Source: Syntrophales bacterium (lineage in GTDB: Bacteria > Desulfobacterota > Syntrophia > Syntrophales > UBA2210). Taken from it: 64,000 nucleotides of DNA. How positions within the stretch are numbered: the first letter of the stretch is position 1; every line of letters begins with the position of its first letter. The notes beneath the pieces were generated by a model. That model made no database searches and was not told where the DNA came from. It worked only from the letters and a program-made list of their open reading frames with translations. A program made the position numbers and the translations under genes. Shown here one piece after another: positions 27,196-36,199 of this stretch. Location of the stretch: assembly GCA_023230565.1 (NCBI GenBank), contig JALNXD010000003.1:68267-132266 (forward strand), in the 5' to 3' direction.

Positions 27196-28212
27196 ATGGA
27201 TACGGAATTTCATTACTACATCACCGGAATTGCGGCCCATGCCGCGGGCTTCACCGAGGATGAAGCCCGGACAGTCGCAACGGCCTCGGAATTCGTCGAC
27301 GAAAACGATATCGCCTTTTCAATCGAAGATCGACTGAGAGGGGAGGTCTATGAGGTCTATATTTCTCAGACAATGAACATTTTGAAACCGAAACGAACGC
27401 TTATGCGCATTTATCCCGTCTTTCATTTTATGCCCGGCGATCCTCTCTGTGAAGAGGCATGCCGGCGTGACGGCAAGATGCATCTTCTCAACACAACACC
27501 TGACAATGAGCGGGCCAATGAATTAATGGACAGGGCCTTCAAGTCGCCGGAAGATATTCGTCTTCACCGGATCGGCATCGCCAGTCACACCTTTGCCGAT
27601 ACCTGGGCCCATCAGAATTTCGTGGGCTGGTATGATTATTTCAATCACATGGGTTTCGATCCGAAACCCGATATCGGTCATGCCGACGGGGAACATCATC
27701 CAGACTGGGCGGCCCATCGCTGGCAGGACAGCCGTCTTGTCGAAGAAGACATCGACAACCGGGACCGCTTTCTCCAGGCGGCACGGCGGCTGTATGACCG
27801 CTATCGAGCCTACAATAAAATTGAGGGAAGAGAGGCGAACCTTCCCTGGGAAACTCTTGAAGAATCGCTTGTGACAGCCATGGGAAAATCTGTTTCGGGA
27901 CCTTTCAATTCGGGCAGGGAGATGCGTCTTGAGGCCTATCGAACTCTGGCTCCCTGGCTCGGCGATTTCGACAGGGATCGCTGGTTCGATGAAGCCGTCG
28001 ATCGCAAAATCAGAGGACTGAAGGATTCGAAGAACGAACTGGCCTCACGATTTTTCGTAATCAAGGATCGTTATTTCTGGAAGGATGGCGTGGACAGAGA
28101 AAAAACGGACTGGTTCCGTTTTCAAGAGGCAGTCAAATCCCATCAACGCATCGGTATGGAATTGCTGCAGCCCCTTTTTACAAAAATGCATATTGATCTT
28201 CATCTGGTATAA
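27196..28212 (+). CDS. DUF6765-like protein, Zn-phospholipase-C-like fold suspected
   Basis: 338 residues, alpha-helical, rich in His, Asp and Trp: FHYYITGIAAHAAGF at the start, SEFVDEND, and HRIGIASHTFADTWAHQNF in the middle. These resemble DUF6765 proteins, and the His/Asp spacing recalls zinc-dependent phospholipase C/S1 nuclease helices; that function is inference. No signal peptide. I chose ATG 27196 because AAAGGGG lies a few bases upstream; the longer frame from 27004 adds 64 residues unlike the family. The stop codon touches a type A REP-like element. It is alone on the plus strand before the Tex30-like hydrolase. Confidence 0.7.
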   Translation: MDTEFHYYITGIAAHAAGFTEDEARTVATASEFVDENDIAFSIEDRLRGEVYEVYISQTMNILKPKRTLMRIYPVFHFMPGDPLCEEACRRDGKMHLLNTTPDNERANELMDRAFKSPEDIRLHRIGIASHTFADTWAHQNFVGWYDYFNHMGFDPKPDIGHADGEHHPDWAAHRWQDSRLVEEDIDNRDRFLQAARRLYDRYRAYNKIEGREANLPWETLEESLVTAMGKSVSGPFNSGREMRLEAYRTLAPWLGDFDRDRWFDEAVDRKIRGLKDSKNELASRFFVIKDRYFWKDGVDREKTDWFRFQEAVKSHQRIGMELLQPLFTKMHIDLHLV

Positions 28213-28335
28213 TCGGGGACGGGTTCACATTTCCCACTTCGTTAATGGCGTTAATTGGGGACGGGTTCACATTTCGCTCTATTTAAATCTAAACTGTGGG
28301 AAATGTGAACCCGTCCCCAATTAATGTCCCCAATT
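28211..28335. repeat. Cluster of three type A REP-like elements
   Basis: Direct copies at 28211-28231 and 28251-28274 and an inverted copy at 28301-28324, followed by a partial TGTCCCCAATT. The first and third form a perfect 22-bp inverted repeat (28215-28236 with 28297-28318 region). The first copy overlaps the stop of the DUF6765 gene. Confidence 0.85.
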
Positions 28336-28401
28336 GACTTTTGTCCGGTTTTCTGAGATTCTTTTCATATTTTAGTCTGACAGACGGGGATTGCAGAAGT
28401 T

Positions 28402-29088
28402 ATGGAGTTCACCGCCTCTACAATTTCAATCACCCTTGAAAAGGGGGACCGTATTTCGGCGGTCCTTGCCGTGCCCGGCGGTTTTGCCGCCGGTGAAGGA
28501 AGTGCCTTTGCCATCGCCCACGGCGCAGGCAATGACATGCACAATCCCCTGATCGTCACGCTTGCCGAGGGGTTTGCCAGAGCGGGCTATCTTTCGATCC
28601 GCTTCAATTTTCCCTATCGCGAAAAGGGGAAAAAGGCCCCCGACCCCCGGACAAAACTTGTCGATGCATGGGCCGGCGTATGCCGCTATCTTAAGGAAGA
28701 TCCGGATTGCAGGGCCGGCCGCATTATAGCCGGCGGCAAGTCAATGGGAGGGCGCATCGCGTCCGAAATGGCGGCCGAGGGACGCCTGCCGGCCGACCGG
28801 CTCATCCTGTTCGGCTATCCCCTCCACCCGCCGGGGAAAAAGGAACAGCGGCGGGATGCCCATCTCAACCGGATCACCATCCCCATGCTTTTTTTTGCGG
28901 GAACACGCGATCCTCTCTGCGATCTGGCGGTTCTCAAAGACGTTCTGGGCGGCCTGACGGCGTCCTGGGACCTGGAGGTGATCGAAGGCGGAGATCATTC
29001 ATTTCATCCGCCCAGATGCATGGCGGCCTGCTTCGAAGAAGTGTATGCGAATATACTTGAAAGGGCGCTCCAGTGGCTGGGGCATTGA
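28402..29088 (+). CDS. Alpha/beta hydrolase, Tex30/KANL3 family
   Basis: 228 residues. Motifs: AIAHGAGNDMHNPL (oxyanion loop), nucleophile elbow IIAGGKSMGGRIAS (Ser about residue 116), an Asp in FFAGTRDPLCD and His in GGDHSFHPP. This arrangement is that of the small Tex30/KANL3-like hydrolases related to dienelactone hydrolase. Substrate unknown; no signal peptide, so cytosolic. It is followed after 82 bp by an MFS gene on the same strand. Confidence 0.82.
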   Translation: MEFTASTISITLEKGDRISAVLAVPGGFAAGEGSAFAIAHGAGNDMHNPLIVTLAEGFARAGYLSIRFNFPYREKGKKAPDPRTKLVDAWAGVCRYLKEDPDCRAGRIIAGGKSMGGRIASEMAAEGRLPADRLILFGYPLHPPGKKEQRRDAHLNRITIPMLFFAGTRDPLCDLAVLKDVLGGLTASWDLEVIEGGDHSFHPPRCMAACFEEVYANILERALQWLGH

Positions 29089-29170
29089 AAGAATAAGGGC
29101 CGAATTCCCTGGATAAAAATTTTGACCTGAACGAATCCGCTTCTCGAATTCAAGGGAGAACATTCAGCAT

Positions 29171-30490
29171 ATGCAGCGCGACACCCGCAAGACCGTATTC
29201 GGCTGGGCCATGTACGATTGGGCCAATTCCGCCTTCGCCACCACCATAATGGCGGCCTTTTTCCCTATTTTCTTCAAGAAATTCTGGAGCGCCGGCGCAG
29301 ATCCCGTCGTGAGCACGGCGAAACTGGGTATGGCGAATTCGATCGCTGGAATCATGGTGGCAGTAGCGGCGCCCATATTGGGGGCCATCGCCGATCGCAG
29401 CGGGGCAAAGAAAAAGTTTCTCCTGTTCTTCGCCTTTATGGGCGTGGTGATGACTGCCTCGCTCTATCTGGTTTCGAAGGGCAGCTGGGTAATGGCCATC
29501 GTGCTTTACGTGATGGCCACAATAGGATTTTCCGGCGGCAATGTCTTTTATGATTCGCTTATTACGGCGGTTTCGTCGGAAAAGAGGATGGACCTCGTCT
29601 CGGCCCTGGGATTTTCCATGGGCTATCTGGGCGGCGGCCTTCTCTTCGCAGTCAATGTCTGGATGACCCTCAAACCGGCCACCTTCGGATTTGCCGATGC
29701 CGGCCAGGCCGTTCGCTTCGCCTTTCTTACGGTGGCCCTCTGGTGGGCCCTATTCTCCATACCTCTTTTTCTTTTCGTTCACGAGCTGCCGGTAAAAAAG
29801 CCGGACGGCGCCGTCTCGGCCGTTGCGGCGGGACTCAGGCAGCTCAGGCTTACCTTCAGGGAGATCCGCCATCTAAAGGTGATTTTCACCTTCCTCGTTG
29901 CCTATTGGCTCTATATCGACGGTGTCGATACCATAATCAGGATGGCCCTGGATTACGGCATGTCCATCGGCTTCGACTCCAACGACCTTATACTGGCGCT
30001 TCTGATTACGCAGTTCGTGGGATTTCCTTCAGCCATCGCCTTCGGCTGGCTGGGGGGTAAAATCGGAACCAAACGTGCCATCTATATAACGATCGCCGTC
30101 TATAGTGCGGTCACGATCTATGCCGCCTTCATTACGCACAAAAATGAGTTCTTCCTGCTCGCCATTGTAATCGGCCTTGTCCAGGGAGGCGTTCAGGCTT
30201 TGAGCCGATCCTATTATGCCAGGATCATTCCTGTGGACAAATCGGCGGAGTTCTTCGGTTTTTACAATCTTATCGGGAAGTTTTCCGTCGTCATCGGACC
30301 TCTTCTTCTGGGGCTTACGGCACTGTTCGTCCGCTGGATGGGATATTCGAGCGATACCGCGTCGCGCATCAGCATCCTGTCGATTGCGGTTCTCTTTATT
30401 GCGGGAGGCGTGATTCTCTATTTCGTCGATGAAAAAGCCGGAAAGAACGAGGCCCGATACCTTTCGGCCGCTGACGGAATTATCAAATAG
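29171..30490 (+). CDS. MFS transporter, UMF1/Atg22-like
   Basis: 439 residues, about 12 helices. The opening FGWAMYDWANSAFATTIMAAFFPIFFKKF is the signature of the UMF1 (Atg22-like) family, and the central loop carries the usual REIRHLKVIFTFLVAYWLYIDGVDTI. Yeast Atg22 exports amino acids from the vacuole; bacterial members are generally of unknown substrate. Cytoplasmic membrane. Normal length. Confidence 0.88.
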   Translation: MQRDTRKTVFGWAMYDWANSAFATTIMAAFFPIFFKKFWSAGADPVVSTAKLGMANSIAGIMVAVAAPILGAIADRSGAKKKFLLFFAFMGVVMTASLYLVSKGSWVMAIVLYVMATIGFSGGNVFYDSLITAVSSEKRMDLVSALGFSMGYLGGGLLFAVNVWMTLKPATFGFADAGQAVRFAFLTVALWWALFSIPLFLFVHELPVKKPDGAVSAVAAGLRQLRLTFREIRHLKVIFTFLVAYWLYIDGVDTIIRMALDYGMSIGFDSNDLILALLITQFVGFPSAIAFGWLGGKIGTKRAIYITIAVYSAVTIYAAFITHKNEFFLLAIVIGLVQGGVQALSRSYYARIIPVDKSAEFFGFYNLIGKFSVVIGPLLLGLTALFVRWMGYSSDTASRISILSIAVLFIAGGVILYFVDEKAGKNEARYLSAADGIIK

Positions 30491-30591
30491 GGAGCTTGTA
30501 TCGTGCACGTTCTCCTGATATGCTCATGCAGGTGAGGGAAAATCGGATAGGTTAAAAGATAATTGCCTTCTTTGAAGAAAGGAGTCCGGCC

Positions 30592-31455
30592 ATGGACGAA
30601 GAGGCCCTGTATTCCCTCGACGACATCAGACGCACCTATGAGCCCGTCGACGATCATCTAAAAACGCGGCAGCTGATCCTTCGGTACTCCATCAATCGGA
30701 AGGACATCCGGGATGCGGCCCTCGACGGGCTTGATCTTTCGGAAACCGGATCGGTCCTGGATCTGGGCTGTGCCTACGGTTTTTTTACGGAGAAATTTGC
30801 CGGACGCCTGAAGAAAGGGGCTTTGATCACGGGACTTGACGTTGTGGACAAGACCAACAGCCCGCTCTTTCTTTCCGCCGTCCGTTCCGCGGGATACGAA
30901 GGGCGGTTTATCGCTGAAAAGGCCGATTACATAAAGAATATGCCGTCCGGATTCTTCGACCTGATTGTCGCCAGCTATTCGCTGTATTTTTTCCCCCATC
31001 TGATCGGCTATATCGCCAGACTCCTCGCGACGGGGGGTATGTTTCTCACTATCACCCACACGCAATCATCGCTTCAGGAGGTGATCGGTCTGATTCCCGC
31101 CTCCCTTGAGGCGGTTGGATTCGAGTATCCGGGAGATACCGCCATCGGCAGACTTCTGCGCCGGTTTTCGATGGAAAACGGAGAAGGGCAGTTGAAGCCT
31201 CACTTCGGGAGAATAGAAAAGATCGTCTTCGAAAACGATCTCTCCTTTCCCGAGGAGCATATCGAAGACTGTATCGACTATCTTTCAAAAAAGCGGAATC
31301 TGCTCTTCAAGGAAATACTGGATGCCGATCCTGAAAAGATGGAGGAGGTCTTGACCGGGTTCTACAAAAATGTTCGCGAGAGGGCCCGTGAAGGGGGAAA
31401 ATTTTCGATCACGAAGGATGATTGCATATTCAGGTGTTACGAACCTCGAGCGTAA
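30592..31455 (+). CDS. Class I SAM-dependent methyltransferase
   Basis: 287 residues. Motif I is VLDLGCAYGFFTEKF (about residue 50), followed by an acidic end of strand 2 (LITGLDVVDK), and motif IV is FFDLIVASYSLYFFPH. The C-terminal third is helical and carries no recognised domain. The acceptor is unknown. AAAGGAG precedes the ATG. Ten bases separate it from the Nudix-fusion gene, so the two are likely co-transcribed. Confidence 0.82.
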   Translation: MDEEALYSLDDIRRTYEPVDDHLKTRQLILRYSINRKDIRDAALDGLDLSETGSVLDLGCAYGFFTEKFAGRLKKGALITGLDVVDKTNSPLFLSAVRSAGYEGRFIAEKADYIKNMPSGFFDLIVASYSLYFFPHLIGYIARLLATGGMFLTITHTQSSLQEVIGLIPASLEAVGFEYPGDTAIGRLLRRFSMENGEGQLKPHFGRIEKIVFENDLSFPEEHIEDCIDYLSKKRNLLFKEILDADPEKMEEVLTGFYKNVRERAREGGKFSITKDDCIFRCYEPRA

Positions 31456-31464
31456 AGGAAAGCC

Positions 31465-32472
31465 GTGAAAAAAAAACGTCATTATTGCGCACACTGCGGC
31501 AATGCCCTTTCCCGGAGGCTGATCGAGGGGAAGGAGCGGGATTACTGCGATCGCTGCACTACTGTCTTCTATGAAAACCCTCTTCCCGCCGTAAGCACGA
31601 TAGTGGCCAACAGCAAGCGGGAACTGCTGGTCGTCAAACGGGGAAAAGAGCCGTACCTCGGCATGTGGTGTCTCCCCATCGGATTCGCCGAATCGGGGGA
31701 GGACGTGCGGGATGCCGCCCTGCGGGAGCTTAGGGAAGAGGCCGGACTGCAGGGGGAAGTCGTCAGGCTCATCGACGTCGATACCGTGGAAAATGATTTT
31801 TACGGAAGCATGGCGATCATCACCTACGAGGTCAGGCGCACGGGAGGGAAAGTCGTTCCGGGCGATGATGCCGTCGATGCGTGCTTTGTCCCGATTCATG
31901 AGCTCCCTCCGCTGGCCTGGGAATCAAACCGCAAGGCCGTGGACCGCTATATGGCATTGTACCGCGATGCCTGGTCCATGGCTGATTCATATCGTCAGCT
32001 GTTTTCCGGCATGGAGACAGGCGAGTTGCCGGAGGTGTCTCCCAACGAGGAAAAATCATTTCTTTCGGATGTGCTCGTGCGGGTAATCGATCGCCACCAT
32101 GACGAGATCTCGCGCCAGTGGATGGAAGATGTAAGAGAAATCGTGCCCGATATAATGTCTCACCTGAATTTGATGGCTCAGGTGCATGGACGTGCATTGA
32201 GGGAAGTGCAGAATCTCCTGAGAGGGAAGGGGAGCGCCTTCGACTACGCCTATTTTCTCGAAACGGGAAAGAGGTTCAGAAATCTCGATGTTCCCCTGCC
32301 CTGCATTCTGAATGCAATGGCCCTCAGCCGGAAATCGATCTGGACCCAGATCACGAAGCGGCGGATTCTTGGTTCTCCCATCCGGATTTATACGACCCTG
32401 GAATTGAACAACAGGATCATCTTCATCTACGATCGCATGAATTATCATCTGTCTGTGGGTTACACGCAGTAA
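31465..32472 (+). CDS. Nudix hydrolase with N-terminal zinc ribbon and C-terminal helical domain
   Basis: 335 residues in three parts. A zinc ribbon (YCAHCGNAL, then YCDRC) is followed by a Nudix domain with the full box GFAESGEDVRDAALRELREEAGL (about residues 73-95). The first 165 residues alone resemble NudC-like or ADP-ribose-type pyrophosphatases. A C-terminal domain of about 150 residues (EEKSFLSDVLVRVIDRHHDEISRQW onward) is all-helical and looks like the RsbRD-type N-terminal sensor domain; this last identification is tentative. Such a fusion would link nucleotide-diphosphate cleavage to a signalling or regulatory module. Start is GTG. Confidence 0.78.
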   Translation: MKKKRHYCAHCGNALSRRLIEGKERDYCDRCTTVFYENPLPAVSTIVANSKRELLVVKRGKEPYLGMWCLPIGFAESGEDVRDAALRELREEAGLQGEVVRLIDVDTVENDFYGSMAIITYEVRRTGGKVVPGDDAVDACFVPIHELPPLAWESNRKAVDRYMALYRDAWSMADSYRQLFSGMETGELPEVSPNEEKSFLSDVLVRVIDRHHDEISRQWMEDVREIVPDIMSHLNLMAQVHGRALREVQNLLRGKGSAFDYAYFLETGKRFRNLDVPLPCILNAMALSRKSIWTQITKRRILGSPIRIYTTLELNNRIIFIYDRMNYHLSVGYTQ

Positions 32473-32498
32473 AACGCTTCAGACAAAAAAAGGGAAAA

Positions 32499-33206
32499 TT
32501 ATTCGAACATCCCCATGAGCCGCTTTAACTGCCTGACCGTCCGCGGCAGTACGGAACTGATGGGTTCATCAAAGCGCAGGTGCGCCGACGAATCGAAAGG
32601 CGTTTCTCCTTTATTGATAATCACCAGTTTCGCCCCGCTGCGCAGCGCCTCCATAGGCATATTGGCGGCGGGAGTCACTACGAGACTGGATCCGACCACT
32701 ACAAAAAGATCGCTTCTGCGGGAATGGGTGAAGGCGCTGTTAAGATCCCGGTGAGGGAGCGCGTCGCCGAAGTCGACGATGCTGCTTTTCAAGCGGCCGC
32801 CGCATCGACACACATCCGACCCCTCGGCTCTGGGCAGCGTTTCCTCGCAGCGCGTACAGCGCAGGAGCGCCATATTCCCGTGCAGCTCGGCAAGCAGGTC
32901 CTGTCTGATTCCCGATTTGAGGTGGAGGTTATCCACATTCTGAGAGATAAGAAAACGCAATTTTCCAAGATTCTGCAGATCAACGAGCGCGCAATGCCCC
33001 GGATTCGGCGCCACCTGGTCCCAGGGTTTGGACATCGGCTTTGGCGCCAAACCGCGGTCCCGCCGCGTCCATAGGCCATCTGGGCCCCTGTAATCGGGGA
33101 TTCCCGAATCCGTGCTGATGCCGGCGCCGGCAAAATAGACGGGATACGAAGCCTCGTGAATCCAGCGGGCAAGGATTGAGATTCGTCTATCCAGATCGTT
33201 CTTCAT
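32499..33206 (-). CDS. Sir2-family NAD-dependent protein deacylase
   Basis: About 235 residues. Sirtuin motifs: YFAGAGISTDSGIPDYRGPDGLW, QNVDNLHLKSG (catalytic region), ELHGN with catalytic His, CTRC and CRCGG zinc cysteines, and VVGSSLVV. It removes acyl groups from lysines using NAD. I chose ATG 33206; a GTG at 33236 is also possible and neither has a strong ribosome site. It converges on the Nudix-fusion gene and is downstream of the DUF6178 gene. Confidence 0.92.
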   Translation of the reverse strand: MKNDLDRRISILARWIHEASYPVYFAGAGISTDSGIPDYRGPDGLWTRRDRGLAPKPMSKPWDQVAPNPGHCALVDLQNLGKLRFLISQNVDNLHLKSGIRQDLLAELHGNMALLRCTRCEETLPRAEGSDVCRCGGRLKSSIVDFGDALPHRDLNSAFTHSRRSDLFVVVGSSLVVTPAANMPMEALRSGAKLVIINKGETPFDSSAHLRFDEPISSVLPRTVRQLKRLMGMFE

Positions 33207-33300
33207 ACGTTGTATACTATCATATTTGATGGTCACCCAGAAGTCCGAAAGCGTTCGGAAGTAAATGCGATTAAAAAACGTCCGGTGCCTTCCTCAGGTG

Positions 33301-34929
33301 CTAAAGTGCATCATCGAGAAACTGCCGAATAGTCGCTATATCTTCGTGGGAACCGATGAACGGTAAGGGCCGGTTTTTTCCCTTCTCCGTGAGCGCCTGC
33401 AAAACAACCGGATATTCCTGCAGCAGGCCCGTCAGCACCGTTACTGTGTTGCCGTCCAGGAAAATCTGGAGATAGTAAATTTCATCGACAAACGTCCAGG
33501 GCCGGCCTGCCGTCATACGAGAGCGCAGGATATCGGCCATTTTTCTCAACTCCCTCGCCTGCAGGGAATCCGCTCTTTCGTCCCTGATGCGGTTCATGAA
33601 TTTCAAAAGGGTTTTTGCAGTATGGAAGACTACCTCATCGAATAAAATCTTCCAGCCCGTCTGAAAGGGCTTGATCAAATGCACTTCTTTCAAAAGAATG
33701 TCCCATATGTCATGTTTTTGCTCCGGATTTAATTTTGCTTTTCCGGCAAGCAGATACTCGCTTCCCAGGTTGCACACCGACAGGGCCGCTTCGGCCGCTT
33801 CTTCAGGTTTGAACGGGCGACCCTGAAATCTGCACCCCGACATCAAGGTATTGGACAGATAGGATAGCTCCATCAGTCGTTTAGAAAAAAGGTCCGGATC
33901 GGTCCGGTTGATGCGCCGCATGGCTTCAGTCAGAGGGAGGGAACGGTTCTGTGAGCCGGTGTCTTCCCAGGTCAGCAATTTTTGATCGGGAGCGGACAGC
34001 ACCTCGGCATTCTGCAGCGTTTGTATGAATTGTATGATTTTCCGGTCAAGTGATGCCGGATTTTCCTGTTCAGATTTTTTGTCGTTTACATGAGTGCCGG
34101 CGGTATATCCGCGTTCCTTTTCCGCTGCCCTGAAATAGGCACGGGTAATGGGATCAACTGTTGCTGCTTCGATGATTTCATGTAACGGCATCGACCGGAC
34201 CTGGCTCAAAAAAACGGCAGCCGATGCCGGTGTGACAAACCCTTTTGCCTCTCTTCTCTCTTTCCGTGCCGAAGAAACATCCTCTTCGAGCATTTCACCG
34301 GCGGTGAGCACGTGATAGAGGCCGCCGTTGTCTTCCATATACTCTCCCGTGACCCGGCAACATCGCTCCAGCAGCCGAGTGAACATCTCATAATCCTGCT
34401 CTCCGAGTTCCGCCAGTAACGCACAAACCGTATCCCAGCACGATTCGCTTTTCGCAATCACCAGATAATTGCCGAATTCCTGATTGAGGGAGCTTTCCAG
34501 CGCTTTCTCCAGCAGGGTATCATCAAAGGATTCGGAAAGCAGTGCGTAATCGTCTATATCTACTGCCAGGACAAGACGGCACAATCCCAGAGTCAGGAGG
34601 TCCTCGTCCAATTCCGAAATTTTGCGGGCGGCAAAGGCCGCCCCGTTTTGCATCATGATTTCCAGCCACAGTCCGAATCGTTCGGCATCGAATGTCTCAT
34701 CCAGGCCGGGTGCATCGCTGGACCAGAGGTCCTCATCGAGTATTGCCTTCAACTGCTTTGCCGTCGCAAGGGAAACGATTTCCGCCGAATCCTCCAAACC
34801 TATATGGCGTATCAGTTTGGCCAGGACAGGGGCATTCAGGTCTTGTACGACAGCGGGCAATTCCGGCAGGTCCAGAATGTGATTCAGCAATTCTTTCCTC
34901 TGTTTGAGCGCAGGAAAGGTTGATTTCAT
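33301..34929 (-). CDS. DUF6178 family protein
   Basis: 542 residues, acidic and helical, without membrane segments. The N-terminal pattern (RKELLNHILDLPELPAVVQDLNAPVLAKLIRHIGLEDSAEIVSLATAKQL) and overall length match DUF6178 proteins common in Desulfobacterota. Function unknown. Its N-terminal part is reminiscent of the flagellar-motor-switch-like repeats (PALVQ...LIxxIGL), which is only a resemblance. AAAGGGTG precedes the ATG. A consensus promoter facing the other way lies 106 bp upstream. Confidence 0.8.
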   Translation of the reverse strand: MKSTFPALKQRKELLNHILDLPELPAVVQDLNAPVLAKLIRHIGLEDSAEIVSLATAKQLKAILDEDLWSSDAPGLDETFDAERFGLWLEIMMQNGAAFAARKISELDEDLLTLGLCRLVLAVDIDDYALLSESFDDTLLEKALESSLNQEFGNYLVIAKSESCWDTVCALLAELGEQDYEMFTRLLERCCRVTGEYMEDNGGLYHVLTAGEMLEEDVSSARKERREAKGFVTPASAAVFLSQVRSMPLHEIIEAATVDPITRAYFRAAEKERGYTAGTHVNDKKSEQENPASLDRKIIQFIQTLQNAEVLSAPDQKLLTWEDTGSQNRSLPLTEAMRRINRTDPDLFSKRLMELSYLSNTLMSGCRFQGRPFKPEEAAEAALSVCNLGSEYLLAGKAKLNPEQKHDIWDILLKEVHLIKPFQTGWKILFDEVVFHTAKTLLKFMNRIRDERADSLQARELRKMADILRSRMTAGRPWTFVDEIYYLQIFLDGNTVTVLTGLLQEYPVVLQALTEKGKNRPLPFIGSHEDIATIRQFLDDAL

Positions 34930-35034
34930 GGTTCACCCTTTCTTGAGATAATCGACAAGGCTGCAGACGGTTTATGGCATTATCTTTGGATGCTGTCAAC
35001 CATTAATAATAAATAATATCAATTATTTATATCA

Positions 35035-35063
35035 TTGACAGCCGGCAGAAACACTGCTATAAT
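35035..35063 (+). promoter_or_regulatory. Consensus sigma-70 promoter
   Basis: Perfect TTGACA (35035-35040) and perfect TATAAT (35058-35063) with a 17-base spacer, preceded by an AT-rich stretch like an UP element. It points toward a 220-base gene-free leader and the GlsB-like gene. Confidence 0.8.
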
Positions 35064-35069
35064 TTTTGG

Positions 35070-35232
35070 CAAAACATGCGAATGCCAGTAAAGACTTTCC
35101 GTCCTCCGGCGCATATTGAAAGACCATCCGGTAACGATAGTTGGACCAATCAAGCTATCAGCTCCTCGTGAATGTGAAAAATTTGATTTTTCCTGCAGCA
35201 TCATCGGTGTGCAGTGGGTGCTTTTTTTTCAT
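35070..35232 (+). ncRNA. Candidate small RNA or long leader
   Basis: The interval starts about 7 bases after the consensus -10 box and ends at a run of eight T (about 35223-35231). Just before the T-run GCATC can pair with GGTGC, and CTGCA with TGCAG, so an intrinsic terminator is plausible. There is no open frame with a ribosome site. The alternative is that it is simply the 5' leader of the next gene. I do not recognise it as a known RNA family. Confidence 0.4.
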
Positions 35233-35290
35233 GGTCTCCTGCCGAAGAGGCCGTGCCAAGAAATGAACCATTAACTGAAGGAGACAGGTG

Positions 35291-35539
35291 ATGGGAATTG
35301 TATCATGGATCATAATGGGCCTGCTTGTGGGTGTAGTCGCTAAGCTGATAATGCCCGGAAAAGACCCCGGAGGGTGCATCGTGACCATCCTGCTGGGAAT
35401 AGCGGGCGCCTTCGCGGGAGGTTTCATCGGGTCTTTCCTGGGACTGGGGGAAATTACAGGATTCAATTTTGGGAGCTTTCTGCTGGCTACCGGTGGAGCG
35501 ATTCTTCTGCTGATCCTGTATCGTGTGATAATAAAGTAG
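35291..35539 (+). CDS. GlsB/YeaQ/YmgE family membrane protein
   Basis: 82 residues, three glycine-rich hydrophobic helices: ISWIIMGLLVG-type start, then IMPGKDPGGCIVTILLGIAGAFAGGFIG and FLLATGGAILLLILYRVI. This is the transglycosylase-associated/GlsB family, small inner-membrane proteins often induced by envelope stress; mechanism unknown. AAGGAGA lies before the ATG at 35291 (the upstream GTG adds one residue). Expression is probably driven by the consensus promoter upstream. Confidence 0.92.
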   Translation: MGIVSWIIMGLLVGVVAKLIMPGKDPGGCIVTILLGIAGAFAGGFIGSFLGLGEITGFNFGSFLLATGGAILLLILYRVIIK

Positions 35540-35654
35540 CTGCGGAACATCGATTCAGGCCGAAAGACTTCTGGAAAAGAGAATTTCCTGTATTATAATT
35601 TTAGGCGCAGGAAATACAGAATACTCGTGAAATGCCTGGGAAAGGAGACCGCGT

Positions 35655-36050
35655 ATGGCAAAGGTGACGAAGGAGCAGGCCGAAGAAGAGATAAAAAGAG
35701 GAGCTCGGCATGTGACTGAGGAGGACCTCAAACGGGTGCTCGACAAGCGTGACGAGATTGAGGGAAAATTTAAGGAGAGCGGACCCCTGGGCCGGTTTTT
35801 TTCCGACTTCAAGATCCTTCTTTCAGTTGTCCAGGATTATATTCGGGGGGAATATCGTGAAATTCCCTATTGGTCCATAGCCGCCATAGCAGCAGCGCTT
35901 CTTTATGTCCTGAACCCGATCGATTTGATTCCGGATTTTATCCCCGGTATCGGCCATATCGACGATGCGTTGGTGATTGCGACATGCCTGGCAATGATCG
36001 AGCGGGACCTGCGGACCTATAAGAAATGGAAAATGAAGCAGAGTCAATAA
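35655..36050 (+). CDS. YkvA/DUF1232 family membrane protein
   Basis: 131 residues. A charged N-terminal half is followed by the diagnostic DUF1232 segment AALLYVLNPIDLIPDFIPGIGHIDDALVI. This makes one hairpin in the membrane. A short basic tail follows. Function unknown. AAAGGAG precedes the ATG. It lies in the run of small envelope genes 35.3-37.5 kb on the plus strand. Confidence 0.92.
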   Translation: MAKVTKEQAEEEIKRGARHVTEEDLKRVLDKRDEIEGKFKESGPLGRFFSDFKILLSVVQDYIRGEYREIPYWSIAAIAAALLYVLNPIDLIPDFIPGIGHIDDALVIATCLAMIERDLRTYKKWKMKQSQ

Positions 36051-36199
36051 CCAAAACTCTTTTCATTCTGGCAGATCGTAATATCATTTCTTCGATTTTT
36101 TATAATTTGACATCGCCTGTCTTCGGTATTAAAATTTCACATTAGCCTCGGATATAAAAAATCTGAATTAGGAACCATATACGGGATAGAGGAGGACAG

